In this document: in pieces, positions 43,807-51,829 of the stretch
Numbering within the stretch: the stretch's first letter is position 1
Layout: every line of letters begins with the position of its first letter
Source: Rhodanobacter_A agri
Lineage (GTDB): Bacteria > Pseudomonadota > Gammaproteobacteria > Xanthomonadales > Rhodanobacteraceae
Direction: 5' to 3'
Assembly (NCBI RefSeq): GCF_044904705.1
Contig: NZ_JADIKL010000002.1
Span: 496,001 to 560,000, forward strand
Length of the DNA stretch: 64,000 nt
Translations under genes and position numbers: made by a program
The notes under the pieces: model-generated
Database searches by the model: none
Seen by the model: the letters and a program-made list of their open reading frames with translations, nothing else
What the model was told of the DNA's origin: nothing

Positions 43807-44631
43807 TTACTGCCGCGCGCCGCGCGGATTGCCCGGCGCGGCCGGCACGCTGCTGCGGAACGGGTTGATGTCCAGTCCGCCGCGGCGGGTGTAGCGCGCG
43901 TACACGCTGAGCCGCTCGGGCGCGCAGCGCGCCGTGATGTCCATGAAGATGCGTTCCACGCACTGTTCGTGGAACTCGCTGTGGGTGCGGAACGAGACGA
44001 GGTAGCGCAGCAGGCCGGCGCGGTCGATCGGCGCGCCGCGATAGGCAATCTGCACGCTGCCCCAGTCGGGCTGGCCGGTGACCGGACAATTGGAGCGCAG
44101 CAGGTCGGAGACCAGGGTCTCCTCGACCGCCGCGGCGCTGGCATCGGCGTGCAGGTAGTCGGCCTTGGGCGGACCGTAGTCGTCGATGGCGACGGGCAGG
44201 GCGTCGATCGACTCGCCCGCCAGGTCGGCGAAGGGGTGCGCCGCGGTGCGCGCGGGATGCAGGATCACTTCGACCACGTCGCCGGCGGCGGTGGCGATGT
44301 CTTGCAGCAGCAGAGTGCGCAGCGCGGCCGCATCCGCCAGCGGCTCCTGGGCGAAGCCGTTGAGATAGAGCTTGAACGACTTCGATTCGATGATGTTGGG
44401 CGTGGTCGCCGGGATGCGGAACTCGGCCAGCGCCACCTGCGGCTTGCCGTGCGTGTCCAGCCAGGACAGCTCGTAAGCGTTCCAGATGTCCGTGCCGTGG
44501 AACGGCAGCGCCGCACCCACACCGATCTCGGCGCGCTTGGCGGCGCGGGGGATGGGGAACAGCAGCTTGGGGTCATAACGGTCGGCGTAGACGGTGGACT
44601 TGCCGAGCGGGGAATGGTCGGGCGTGCTCAT
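43807..44631 (-). CDS. queF: NADPH-dependent 7-cyano-7-deazaguanine reductase
   Basis: 274 residues, the long bimodular QueF type. Catalytic Cys182 lies in RSNCPVTGQPDWG with Asp189, and IESKSFKLYLNGF at about 81-93 is the QueF signature. The C-terminal FHEQCVERIFMDI and LSVYARYTRRGGLDINPFRS also match. It reduces preQ0 to preQ1 in queuosine synthesis. It is a single gene, divergent from the M1-type peptidase. No preQ1 riboswitch is evident upstream. Confidence 0.96.
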   Translation of the reverse strand: MSTPDHSPLGKSTVYADRYDPKLLFPIPRAAKRAEIGVGAALPFHGTDIWNAYELSWLDTHGKPQVALAEFRIPATTPNIIESKSFKLYLNGFAQEPLADAAALRTLLLQDIATAAGDVVEVILHPARTAAHPFADLAGESIDALPVAIDDYGPPKADYLHADASAAAVEETLVSDLLRSNCPVTGQPDWGSVQIAYRGAPIDRAGLLRYLVSFRTHSEFHEQCVERIFMDITARCAPERLSVYARYTRRGGLDINPFRSSVPAAPGNPRGARQ

Positions 44632-44704
44632 GCCTCCATTCTAGCGGGGGTGGCCGCGACCAGTACTTCTGGCCTATCCGCCGGTGCGGCACGGTTCCTA
44701 TAGT

Positions 44705-44724
44705 GGGCGGGCTTGTCCCCGCCC
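44705..44724 (+). other. Small hairpin before the M1-type peptidase start
   Basis: A 7-bp GC stem (gggcggg / cccgccc) with a 6-nt loop, ending 11 nt before the ATG, where a ribosome site would be expected (only AAGG is present). It may affect translation initiation. Confidence 0.3.
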
Positions 44725-44735
44725 CAAGGCATCCC

Positions 44736-46712
44736 ATGAAGAACCCGATTTCGGCCCGCTGCAGCGCGGTTGCCCTGCTTACCCTGGCCGCTGCCCTGAG
44801 TGCGCCGGCCTTTGCCCAGGACGCCGGTTCCGGCTTCGATGCGCAGGCGCTGTTCGCGCCGCTTTCCCTGCCGCAGCCGGCCAACGCGTTCCGCGACGGT
44901 GCCGGACGGCCCGGCCCCGAGTTCTGGCAGAACCGCGCCGACTACGACATCAAGGCGCGCATCGATCCGGCCACGCACGGCCTGGTTGGCGAGGAGACCA
45001 TCACCTACACCAACCACAGCCCCGACGCGCTCGACCAGTTGTGGCTGCAGCTGGACCAGAACATCTACCGGTCCGATTCGCGCGGCGCGCTCACTTCTCC
45101 GTGGCCGAAGAAGCCTGGCGAGACCACCGACGGCTATCAGCTCGACGCGGTGGAAGTGGACGGCAAGCCGGTGCACTACCTGGTGGACGACACGCGCCTG
45201 CGCGTGGACCTGCCGGTGGCGCTGAAGGCCAAGGACGGCCAGTTGAAGCTGCACATCCGCTACCACTACACCGTACCCGGCGAATGGGGCGGGCGTACCG
45301 CGGTGACGCCGACGAAGAACGGCGACATCTACGAGATCGCGCAGTGGTTCCCGCGCATGGCGGTGTACGACGACTTGCGCGGCTGGGACACGCTGCCCTA
45401 CCTCGGCCAGGAGTTCTATCTCGAATACGGCGACATCGACTATGCGGTGACGGTGCCGTGGAACTGGATCGTGGAAGGCTCAGGCCAGCTGACGAATCCC
45501 GATCAGGTGCTTACCGCCACCGAGCGTGAGCGCCTTGCGCAGGCGGCCAACAGCGACCGCACCGTGTACATCCGCAAACCGGAGGAAGTGAACGATCCTT
45601 CCAGCCGGCCCACACGCAGCGGCGTGCAGACCTGGCGCTTCCGCATGGAACACACGCGCGACGTGGCCTTCGCCGCTTCGCCCGCCTTCGTGTGGGACGC
45701 CGCGCGCATCAACCTGCCCGACGGCAAGCACGCGATGGCGATGTCGATCTATCCGGTCGAGGGCGTGGGCGCCGACAAGTGGAACCGCTCCACCGAATAC
45801 ATGAAGGGCGCGGTCGAACACTTTTCGTCGAAGTGGTATCCGTACCCGTGGCCGAACGCGATCAACCTCGGCGGTCACGGCGCCGGCATGGAATACCCGG
45901 GCATCGTGTTCGACGGCTACGAAGACCACGGCAAGGGCTTGTTCTGGATTAGCGCCCACGAGATCGGGCACACCTGGTTCCCGATGGTCGTGGGTTCGAA
46001 CGAACGCCGCCACGCGTTCATGGATGAGGGCTTCAACACCTTCATCGACGTGTACGCGTCGGATGCCTTCAACCACGGCGAATACGGGCCCAAGCGCGAC
46101 AGCGAGTACGCCCCCAACGGCGGCAACCCGGTGGATGAGATCCTGCCGCTGCTGGCCGATGCGGACGCGCCGACGATGATGGCGCACGCCGATGCGGTCA
46201 GCGAGAAGTACCGCCACTCGCTGACCTACTTCAAGGGCGCGCTGGGCTTGGTGCTGCTGCGTGAGCAGATCCTCGGCCCGGACCGCTTCGATCCCGCGTT
46301 CCGCGCCTACATCCGCACCTGGGCCTGGCACCATCCCACGCCCTCGGACTTCTTCCGCTTCATGGACAGCGCGGCCGGCGAAGACCTGTCGTGGTGGTGG
46401 CGCGGCTGGTACTTCCACAACTGGCAGCTCGACATGGGCATCACGGGCGCCAGCTACGTGGACAACGACCCGGCCAAGGGCGTCACGGTGAACCTGGCCA
46501 GCAAGCAGAAGCTGGTGATGCCGGCCACGCTGCGCGTGGATTTCGCCGACGGCAGCCATCGCGACATCCGCCTGCCGGTGGAGACCTGGCGCTTCAGTGC
46601 CACGCCCAAGCTCACGCTGGATACGGACAAGCGCATCGCGAAGCTGGAACTCGATCCCGACCACACGCTGCCGGACGCGGACCGCTCCAACAACAGCTAC
46701 ACCATGCACTGA
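44736..46712 (+). CDS. Exported M1-family (gluzincin) peptidase
   Basis: 658 residues. Signal peptide (VALLTLAAALSAPAFAQ), beta domain, then the gluzincin site HEIGH at 408-412 with the third ligand Glu431 exactly 18 residues later (HEIGHTWFPM...HAFMDEGFN). The exopeptidase motif is not GxMEN but HGAGMEYPGI, common in the bacterial M1 branch seen in Xanthomonadales and Bacteroidetes. Likely a periplasmic aminopeptidase. The ATG at 44736 starts the signal peptide; an earlier in-frame ATG at 44703 would cross the hairpin. Confidence 0.9.
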   Translation: MKNPISARCSAVALLTLAAALSAPAFAQDAGSGFDAQALFAPLSLPQPANAFRDGAGRPGPEFWQNRADYDIKARIDPATHGLVGEETITYTNHSPDALDQLWLQLDQNIYRSDSRGALTSPWPKKPGETTDGYQLDAVEVDGKPVHYLVDDTRLRVDLPVALKAKDGQLKLHIRYHYTVPGEWGGRTAVTPTKNGDIYEIAQWFPRMAVYDDLRGWDTLPYLGQEFYLEYGDIDYAVTVPWNWIVEGSGQLTNPDQVLTATERERLAQAANSDRTVYIRKPEEVNDPSSRPTRSGVQTWRFRMEHTRDVAFAASPAFVWDAARINLPDGKHAMAMSIYPVEGVGADKWNRSTEYMKGAVEHFSSKWYPYPWPNAINLGGHGAGMEYPGIVFDGYEDHGKGLFWISAHEIGHTWFPMVVGSNERRHAFMDEGFNTFIDVYASDAFNHGEYGPKRDSEYAPNGGNPVDEILPLLADADAPTMMAHADAVSEKYRHSLTYFKGALGLVLLREQILGPDRFDPAFRAYIRTWAWHHPTPSDFFRFMDSAAGEDLSWWWRGWYFHNWQLDMGITGASYVDNDPAKGVTVNLASKQKLVMPATLRVDFADGSHRDIRLPVETWRFSATPKLTLDTDKRIAKLELDPDHTLPDADRSNNSYTMH

Positions 46713-46721
46713 CGTTCAAAG

Positions 46722-46747
46722 CCCCTCTCCCGCTTGCGGGAAAGGGG
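46722..46747. repeat. Intergenic hairpin repeat, copy 2
   Basis: cccctctcccgc / gcgggaaagggg with a TT loop, one base different from the copy at 4016-4041. It lies between the convergent M1 peptidase and aldo/keto reductase genes and may terminate both. Confidence 0.7.
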
Positions 46748-46772
46748 TTGGACCGAGGGTGCTCTTGCCGCC

Positions 46773-47765
46773 TCAGCCGTTGATGTGCGTCATGCTCGCT
46801 GCCGCGTAGCGCGCGCCCGCCACCGCTTCGGCCGGGAACACCGCGTCGATGGCGGCCAGGTCCCCCGGCGAGAGTGTCACGTCCAGCGCGCCGAGGTTCT
46901 CGTCCAGCCGCGAGCGCTGCTTGGTGCCGGGAATCGCCAGCACGTCCTTGCCCTGTGCCAGCACCCAGGCCAGCGCCAGTTGCGCGGGCGAGCAGCCCTT
47001 GTCGGCGGCGAGTGTCTTCACCTTGTCCACCAGCGCCAGGTTGCGCGCGAAGTTCTCGCCCTGGAAGCGCGGGTTGGAACGGCGGTAGTCGTCGGCCTCG
47101 AAATCGTCGGGCGAGCGGATCGCGCCGGTGAGGAAGCCGCGCCCCAGCGGAGAGTAGGCGACGAAGGCGATGCCCAGCCGGCGGCAGGCATCGAGCACGC
47201 CGTTGTCTTCGGGGTCGCGGGTCCACAGCGAGAATTCGCTCTGCAGCGCGGCGATGGGATGCACCTTGCTGGCGCGTTCCAGCGTGGCGGCGGAGGCCTC
47301 GGAGAGGCCGAGGTGGCGCACCTTGCCGGCCTGCACCAGCTCGGCCATGGCGCCCACGGTTTCTTCGATCGGCACGTTCGGGTCCACGCGGTGCTGGTAG
47401 TACAGATCGATGGTCTCGATGCCGAGTCGCTTCAGGCTGCCTTCGCAGGCGGCGCGCACGTATTCGGGGCGGCCGTCGACGCCGCGCGCCTGCGGATCGG
47501 CCGGGTCGCGCACGATGCCGAACTTGGTGGCGATGAACGCCTGTTCGCGGCGGCCCTTGATCGCCTTGCCCACCAGTTCCTCGTTGATGTGCGGGCCGTA
47601 CATGTCGGCGGTGTCGAGCAGGCTGAGGCCGCGATCCAGCGCGTGCTGGATGGTAGCGATGGATTCGGCGTCGTCGCGCTGTCCGTAGAAGTCGCTCATG
47701 CCCATGCAGCCGAGGCCGAGGGCAGAGACTTTCGGGCCGTTGTTTCCAAGCGTGCGGGTTTGCAT
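46773..47765 (-). CDS. Aldo/keto reductase
   Basis: 330 residues, (beta/alpha)8 barrel. The catalytic tetrad is visible: Asp51 and Tyr56 in DTADMYG, Lys81 in ATKFG and His125 in YYQHRVD. AIPGTKQRSRLDENLGAL is the NADPH-binding C-terminal block. It belongs with the plant-auxin-induced-protein-like/YajO-type reductases; the substrate is unknown. A LysR regulator gene is divergent from it with about 100 bp between, suggesting direct control. Confidence 0.92.
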   Translation of the reverse strand: MQTRTLGNNGPKVSALGLGCMGMSDFYGQRDDAESIATIQHALDRGLSLLDTADMYGPHINEELVGKAIKGRREQAFIATKFGIVRDPADPQARGVDGRPEYVRAACEGSLKRLGIETIDLYYQHRVDPNVPIEETVGAMAELVQAGKVRHLGLSEASAATLERASKVHPIAALQSEFSLWTRDPEDNGVLDACRRLGIAFVAYSPLGRGFLTGAIRSPDDFEADDYRRSNPRFQGENFARNLALVDKVKTLAADKGCSPAQLALAWVLAQGKDVLAIPGTKQRSRLDENLGALDVTLSPGDLAAIDAVFPAEAVAGARYAAASMTHING

Positions 47766-47847
47766 GTGGGTCGCTCACGTGGTGGAAGGTGGCGCCATGC
47801 TGCGCCGTGGCGGTTGTGGGATAAATACCCAATAATCGCCATCACTA

Positions 47848-47859
47848 TTCCATTTGGAA
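47848..47859. promoter_or_regulatory. Inverted repeat between the aldo/keto reductase and LysR genes
   Basis: TTCCATTTGGAA: TTCCA/TGGAA arms with a 2-nt spacer, ending 9 bp before the LysR start. Placement fits an autoregulatory LysR site, but the arms are short. Confidence 0.4.
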
Positions 47860-47868
47860 CAACAATCC

Positions 47869-48771
47869 GTGGATCGTCTGGATACCATGCGGTTGTATGT
47901 GCGGATCGTCGAGCTGGGCAGCTTCACCGCCGCCGCCAACGACCTCGACCTGCCGCGCGCCACCGTCACCCACGCCGTCAAGCAACTGGAGGCGCGGCTG
48001 GGCGCGCAGCTGCTGCAGCGGACCACGCGTTGCCAGCGCGTCACCCGCGACGGCCAGGCCTATTACGCGCACTGCGTGCGCCTGCTTGCCGACCTGGACG
48101 AGGTAGAGGCCGATTTCCGCGAGGCCGCACTGAAACCGAAGGGCCGCCTGCGCATCGACCTGCCGGCCACGCTGGCGCGGCAACTGGTGATACCCGTGTT
48201 ACCCGAGTTCTGCGCGCGCTTTCCGCAGATCGAACTGGATATCGGCACCAGCGACCGCTTCGTGGATCTGCTGCGCGAGGGCGTGGACTGCGTACTGCGT
48301 GTGGGCGAACTGCCGGATTCCGGCCTGGTCGGGCGGCGCGTGGCCACGCTGGACCAGGTCACCGTGGCCAGCGCCGACTACCTGCGTCGCCACGGCGAGC
48401 CCGCCACCTTGGCCGAACTGCAGCAGGGACACCTGGGCGTGAATTGGGCTTCGCCCACCACGCGCCGGCCGGAGCCCGCGCTGGAGTTCGTGGTGAATCG
48501 CCGTCGCCGCGCCGTGAGCCTGCCGTCCCGCGTCACCGTCAGCGGCGTGGACGCCTACCTCGCCTGCTGCGAAGCAGGGCTGGGCATCGCGCAATTTCCG
48601 CGTTACCGCATCGTCGACGCGCTGGCCCGCGGCACCTTGCGCGAAATCCTGCCGGGCTTGCCGCCGCCCTCGCTGCCGGTGCACGTGTTGTATGCATCGC
48701 AGCGACAGATGCCGGCGCGACTGCGCGTGTTCGTGGACTGGCTGGTGGAGTTGATGGAGCGGCAGCAGTGA
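47869..48771 (+). CDS. LysR-family transcriptional regulator
   Basis: 300 residues. The GTG at 47869 gives the usual family start, MDRLDTMRLYVRIVELGSF; a TTG at 47854 is the alternative. The N-terminal helix-turn-helix covers about 8-62 (AAANDLDLPRATVTHAVKQL) and the effector domain follows (GRLRIDLPATLARQLVIP; VDAYLACCEAGLGIAQFP). It belongs to the large subgroup that controls a divergent oxidoreductase gene, here the aldo/keto reductase. Confidence 0.92.
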   Translation: MDRLDTMRLYVRIVELGSFTAAANDLDLPRATVTHAVKQLEARLGAQLLQRTTRCQRVTRDGQAYYAHCVRLLADLDEVEADFREAALKPKGRLRIDLPATLARQLVIPVLPEFCARFPQIELDIGTSDRFVDLLREGVDCVLRVGELPDSGLVGRRVATLDQVTVASADYLRRHGEPATLAELQQGHLGVNWASPTTRRPEPALEFVVNRRRRAVSLPSRVTVSGVDAYLACCEAGLGIAQFPRYRIVDALARGTLREILPGLPPPSLPVHVLYASQRQMPARLRVFVDWLVELMERQQ

Positions 48772-48786
48772 TGACCGGGTGTTGGC

Positions 48787-49296
48787 TCAACGCTGCTTGA
48801 TCGGCGTCTGCTGCGCAAAGGACACGTGCCATGTACCGCGATCCCAGACGTAGTAATCAGCAAACCATTGCCGCCGAACCTGCCCGTCGGCCCCCTTCGA
48901 CGTGCTGACGCCATAGGCGACGGCCGCGTCGCCGTGCAGCAACACTTGCTCGCCGGGGAAAGCCGGTATCGGCAAATGCTTTCCCTGGTTGGCTCGGGCA
49001 AGGGCGAGCTCGTCGTCCAGGTGCCCCGTGCGGCCGTCGCCGAAGATCTCGGTGAATGCCGGCAGCAGCAGGCACGACTCCAGTTCCGCGTCGCCGGTGA
49101 GGAAGGTGGCGGACCAGGCGCGTTCCAGCCGCTGGATGGTGGCTGCGTCCCGCTTCTGTCCTTGCAGCTCGGGACGATGGCATGCCGCGGTGGCCTGTGC
49201 GTGGGCAGGCATGCACGCCACACTGGCGAGACCCGCCGCCAGGGACCACGCGAGTCCACGTCGTGGATGCGCGAGCAGGTCGGAATGATGTTTCAC
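48787..49296 (-). CDS. Secreted NTF2/SnoaL-like protein
   Basis: 169 residues with a signal peptide (GLAWSLAAGLASVACMPAHA). The mature domain has the cone-like pattern of DUF4440/NTF2-like proteins: DAATIQRLERAWSATFLTGDAE, FTEIFGDG, VLLHGDAAVAYGVST and WFADYYVWDRGTWHVSFAQ. A GTG at 49296 is chosen because GGGGAG lies 6 nt upstream; the ATG at 49302 would abut that ribosome site with no spacing. Function unknown; convergent with the LysR gene. Confidence 0.7.
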   Translation of the reverse strand: MKHHSDLLAHPRRGLAWSLAAGLASVACMPAHAQATAACHRPELQGQKRDAATIQRLERAWSATFLTGDAELESCLLLPAFTEIFGDGRTGHLDDELALARANQGKHLPIPAFPGEQVLLHGDAAVAYGVSTSKGADGQVRRQWFADYYVWDRGTWHVSFAQQTPIKQR

Positions 49297-49455
49297 GGGC
49301 ATCTCCCCGATGGCAGCCTGTCGTCAGGCTATCGCCCCTGCGCCAGGCTGCCGCGGTCCTGTGATGACCGACGGGGTTGCGGTGACGAGCGGTCCGGTCC
49401 AGGGAATGGGCGGAAGGAAGCCGGCGGAGAGCAGGGCGTGGCGGGTTAGCCCCGC

Positions 49456-50208
49456 TCAGGTCGTGCGTGCCAGCACCGGCCGTGGCGCGCAGGTACCCAT
49501 GGTCTCGCTGGTGAGCGGGGCGCCGGCGGCGAGCAAGGCGGCGCGTTGTTCGTCCAGCGGCAGGCGCAGCGTGCACTCCTCGTAGCGGGTCAGCTTCTGC
49601 AGGGCTGGCTGCGACAGCACCAGCGCCACCAGCGCGGCGGTGCGCGGCCAGCGTGCGGCATCGATCTCGTAGCGCACGAAAGCGGCAGTGCGGAAATAGC
49701 TGGCGATGCTGATATCGGCGATCGACAACGCGCCGAAGATGAAGCCGTCCTCCGGCATCTGGGTTTCCAGGTAGTCGATCGCGGCGGGGATTTCCACCTC
49801 CAGCGCCTGCGTCACCACCGCCTCGTCGGATGCTTCGCCGAACACGCGGCGGCGGATCGAGCGCTGGTAGAACACCCGCCAGATCAGTCCGTCGGCCAGT
49901 CGCGTGTCGGCGTATTCCTCCAGCCAGCGCGCGCGTGCGCGATCGGCGATGTCGCGTGGGTAGAGCGGTGGCGTGGGGTACTTGTCCTCCAGGTACTGGC
50001 AGATCACCGAGGAGTCGTTCAACACCAGCCCGTCGTCGATCAATACCGGCACGCGTCGCAGCGGACTCAGCCGTGCGAAGGCCTCGTTGCCCACGAACGG
50101 CGGTATCGCGTCGATCTCATACTCCTGCCCCTTCAGTTCAAGGCAGGCCAGCACTTTGCGTACGTAGGGCGAGAGGTAGCTACCGATCACTTTGCGTTGC
50201 GCGGGCAC
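49456..50208 (-). CDS. Glutathione S-transferase family protein
   Basis: 250 residues. An N-terminal thioredoxin-like domain (VIGSYLSPYVRKVLACLELKG; RVPVLIDDGLVLNDSSVICQYLE, with the Ser of the glutathione site) and a C-terminal helical domain (FIFGALSIADISIASYFRT). A GTG at 50208 is chosen: AGGAG lies 9 nt upstream. An upstream GTG at 50250 would start inside the S53 remnant region. Substrate unknown. Confidence 0.87.
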   Translation of the reverse strand: MPAQRKVIGSYLSPYVRKVLACLELKGQEYEIDAIPPFVGNEAFARLSPLRRVPVLIDDGLVLNDSSVICQYLEDKYPTPPLYPRDIADRARARWLEEYADTRLADGLIWRVFYQRSIRRRVFGEASDEAVVTQALEVEIPAAIDYLETQMPEDGFIFGALSIADISIASYFRTAAFVRYEIDAARWPRTAALVALVLSQPALQKLTRYEECTLRLPLDEQRAALLAAGAPLTSETMGTCAPRPVLARTT

Positions 50209-50252
50209 GACGCTGATCTCCTGGCACTCATGCTGGGGAAAATCGTACACGA

Positions 50253-50444
50253 ATGTGGCGGTTTGTCGTTTTCCATGCGCCTGCGCGGAACGAGTCGGGC
50301 GGCAAGCCGACCATCGCCTGCAGCGCCGATTTCCACGACATCACCCGCGGCAGGTCGGGTAGCTACACGGCGGTGGCGGACTATGACCGGGTCACCGGCT
50401 GGGGTAGCCCGAAGGTGGCGTTGATCTCGGCGCTGATCCCGTAG
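50253..50444 (+). pseudogene. Remnant of an S53 (sedolisin) peptidase C-terminus
   Basis: 63 codons. DFHDITRGRSGSYTAVADYD, then RVTGWGSPKVALISAL, is the C-terminal calcium-binding block of S53 serine-carboxyl peptidases (Asp-Ile pair plus TGWGSP). No catalytic Glu/Asp/Ser region is found upstream; the sequence there belongs to the oppositely oriented GST gene. A genuine terminator follows at 50487-50514. The gene seems to have lost everything but its tail through deletion or replacement. Confidence 0.78.
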
Positions 50445-50486
50445 ACGCGGCGCGCCCGGCAGCGGTGCCGGGCATTCGGGAAATGT

Positions 50487-50514
50487 GGCCCGGGGAGGCA
50501 CCCCCGGCCTTTTT
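50487..50514 (+). terminator. Rho-independent terminator after the S53 remnant
   Basis: An 8-bp GC stem (ggcc-gggg / cccc-ggcc, with one bulged C) and a 6-nt loop, followed by TTTTT. Confidence 0.8.
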
Positions 50515-50625
50515 CGTTGCGGCGGCGCTGGCGCGACGGTCGCCGCTTTTCGAACGGACGTGCCTGCCGTCGGACTTTTCTGCTGTGTCAGATGATTCCT
50601 ACACGAATGCTCGGAATTGTCCGCT

Positions 50626-50653
50626 TTGACGTGTCGGGCGACTTGCCTAGCAT
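50626..50653 (+). promoter_or_regulatory. Candidate sigma-70 promoter of the small secreted protein gene
   Basis: TTGACG (50626-50631), 16-bp spacer, TAGCAT (50648-50653). This predicts a 5' leader of about 150 nt before the GTG start. The rest of the 50515-50809 gap shows no gene. Confidence 0.5.
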
Positions 50654-50809
50654 CTCCGCCGATTCCGCCGCGCAACGCCGGGCGCAATCGCGCCAGGCTG
50701 CAGGGGCACATTCGATCTTCGCCGTTTCCGGGGTCGTGTCCGCCGGAGGCAGGCCGGTTTCGAGCGGGCTGTCCTGCTTCGGCGCCCCCCACCTCACGAG
50801 GAACCGTCT

Positions 50810-51187
50810 GTGAAGATCAAATCGTTCATTTTCTTGTCGTCCCTGAGCCTGCTCACGGCCTACGCGCCGCTGGCATTCAGCGCGGGTGCCCCTGGCGACG
50901 AGGCTGTCGTGGGCACGCCCGCGCCCGGCAGCAAGTTCGCCAAGATCCAGGTCGGCATGTATTCCAAGGAGGTCATGGACCTGATCGGGGCCCCTAACGA
51001 CCAGAAGACCTACATGACCGGCAAGGCGTGGATTCCTTTCCATTTCGGCAGCGACAACTCCCGCACGGAATTCCACTACAAGGGTGAGGGAACCCTGACC
51101 TTCGCCAATGGCGGCGTGGGCAACCTGGGCTCGATGAAGCTCATCAAGATCACGGTCGACACCGCCGAGTCCGGCTACATCCACTGA
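50810..51187 (+). CDS. Small exported protein, BamE/SmpA-like fold possible
   Basis: 125 residues from a GTG with GAGGAA 6 nt upstream. Signal peptide (FIFLSSLSLLTAYAPLAFSA). The mature part, FAKIQVGMYSKEVMDLIGAPNDQKTYMTGKAW then FHYKGEGTLTFAN, has the pattern VGM-x3-EV-x2-LIGAP that is typical of SmpA/OmlA (BamE) domains. It carries no lipobox, so it is not BamE itself. Function unknown. Confidence 0.75.
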   Translation: MKIKSFIFLSSLSLLTAYAPLAFSAGAPGDEAVVGTPAPGSKFAKIQVGMYSKEVMDLIGAPNDQKTYMTGKAWIPFHFGSDNSRTEFHYKGEGTLTFANGGVGNLGSMKLIKITVDTAESGYIH

Positions 51188-51203
51188 TCCGCCGGCCATC
51201 GTG

Positions 51204-51235
51204 CATCGCCGCCTGGCCTGTGTCAGGCGGCGATG
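51204..51235. terminator. Bidirectional terminator-like hairpin
   Basis: A 12-bp perfect stem (catcgccgcctg / caggcggcgatg) with an 8-nt loop between the convergent small secreted protein and thioesterase genes. No T run. Confidence 0.6.
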
Positions 51236-51262
51236 CCATGCCGCCTCGTGGCGGCGCAGCTA

Positions 51263-51664
51263 TCAACCGGCGGCGGGCAGCGCCGGCACCGCGGTGGGCG
51301 AGCCGTTGGAGTCCAGCGCGATCATCACGAAGCGACCGGTGGTGCAGACACGCCGATCGCCGCTCAACGGATCCTCGGCGGTCATCTCCACCTCCACCTG
51401 CATCGAGCTGCGACCGGTGCCCACGATGCGCGCCACCAGCTCTACCAGCTGGCCCTTGCGCACCGGCACGCGGAAATTCACCTCTTCGGAGCGTGCGGTA
51501 ACCACCGTACGCCGTGCGTAGCGCGATGCCACGATGAACGCAGCCTTGTCCATCCAAGCCAGTGCCTGGCCGCCGAACAGCGTGCCCAGGTGGTTGGTGT
51601 GATCGGGGAAAACCATTTCCAGCAGGCGGGCTTCGGGCAGGGCGCTCGACATCGGTGCATCCAT
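51263..51664 (-). CDS. Acyl-CoA thioesterase (hotdog fold, YciA type)
   Basis: 133 residues. FPDHTNHLGTLFGGQALAWMD is the hotdog catalytic block with conserved Asn, His and Gly, followed by VVTARSEEVNFRVPVRKGQ and ICTTGRF-like VCTTGRFVMIALD. These enzymes hydrolyse acyl-CoAs. Two possible ATGs, at 51664 and 51652, are not separable by ribosome site. Confidence 0.88.
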   Translation of the reverse strand: MDAPMSSALPEARLLEMVFPDHTNHLGTLFGGQALAWMDKAAFIVASRYARRTVVTARSEEVNFRVPVRKGQLVELVARIVGTGRSSMQVEVEMTAEDPLSGDRRVCTTGRFVMIALDSNGSPTAVPALPAAG

Positions 51665-51829
51665 GGACGGGGAAGCCCGTCATTTTGCCGCAGAAGCTCC
51701 GGCGCCACGCCATGGCGGCGTATCGCGGCGCCGATGTTGCGCCGCCAGATGACAGATTGTCGCAGGCATGGGCTACTGGCACCCAGTCGTGCCGTCGGGG
51801 GACGGCAGCGGAGGTCGGGCGTCATCGTC

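Noticed and set aside
43632..44735. preQ1 riboswitch controlling queF
   Set aside because: No aptamer-like hairpin with a C-rich/A-rich tail could be found in the short region upstream of the queF start.
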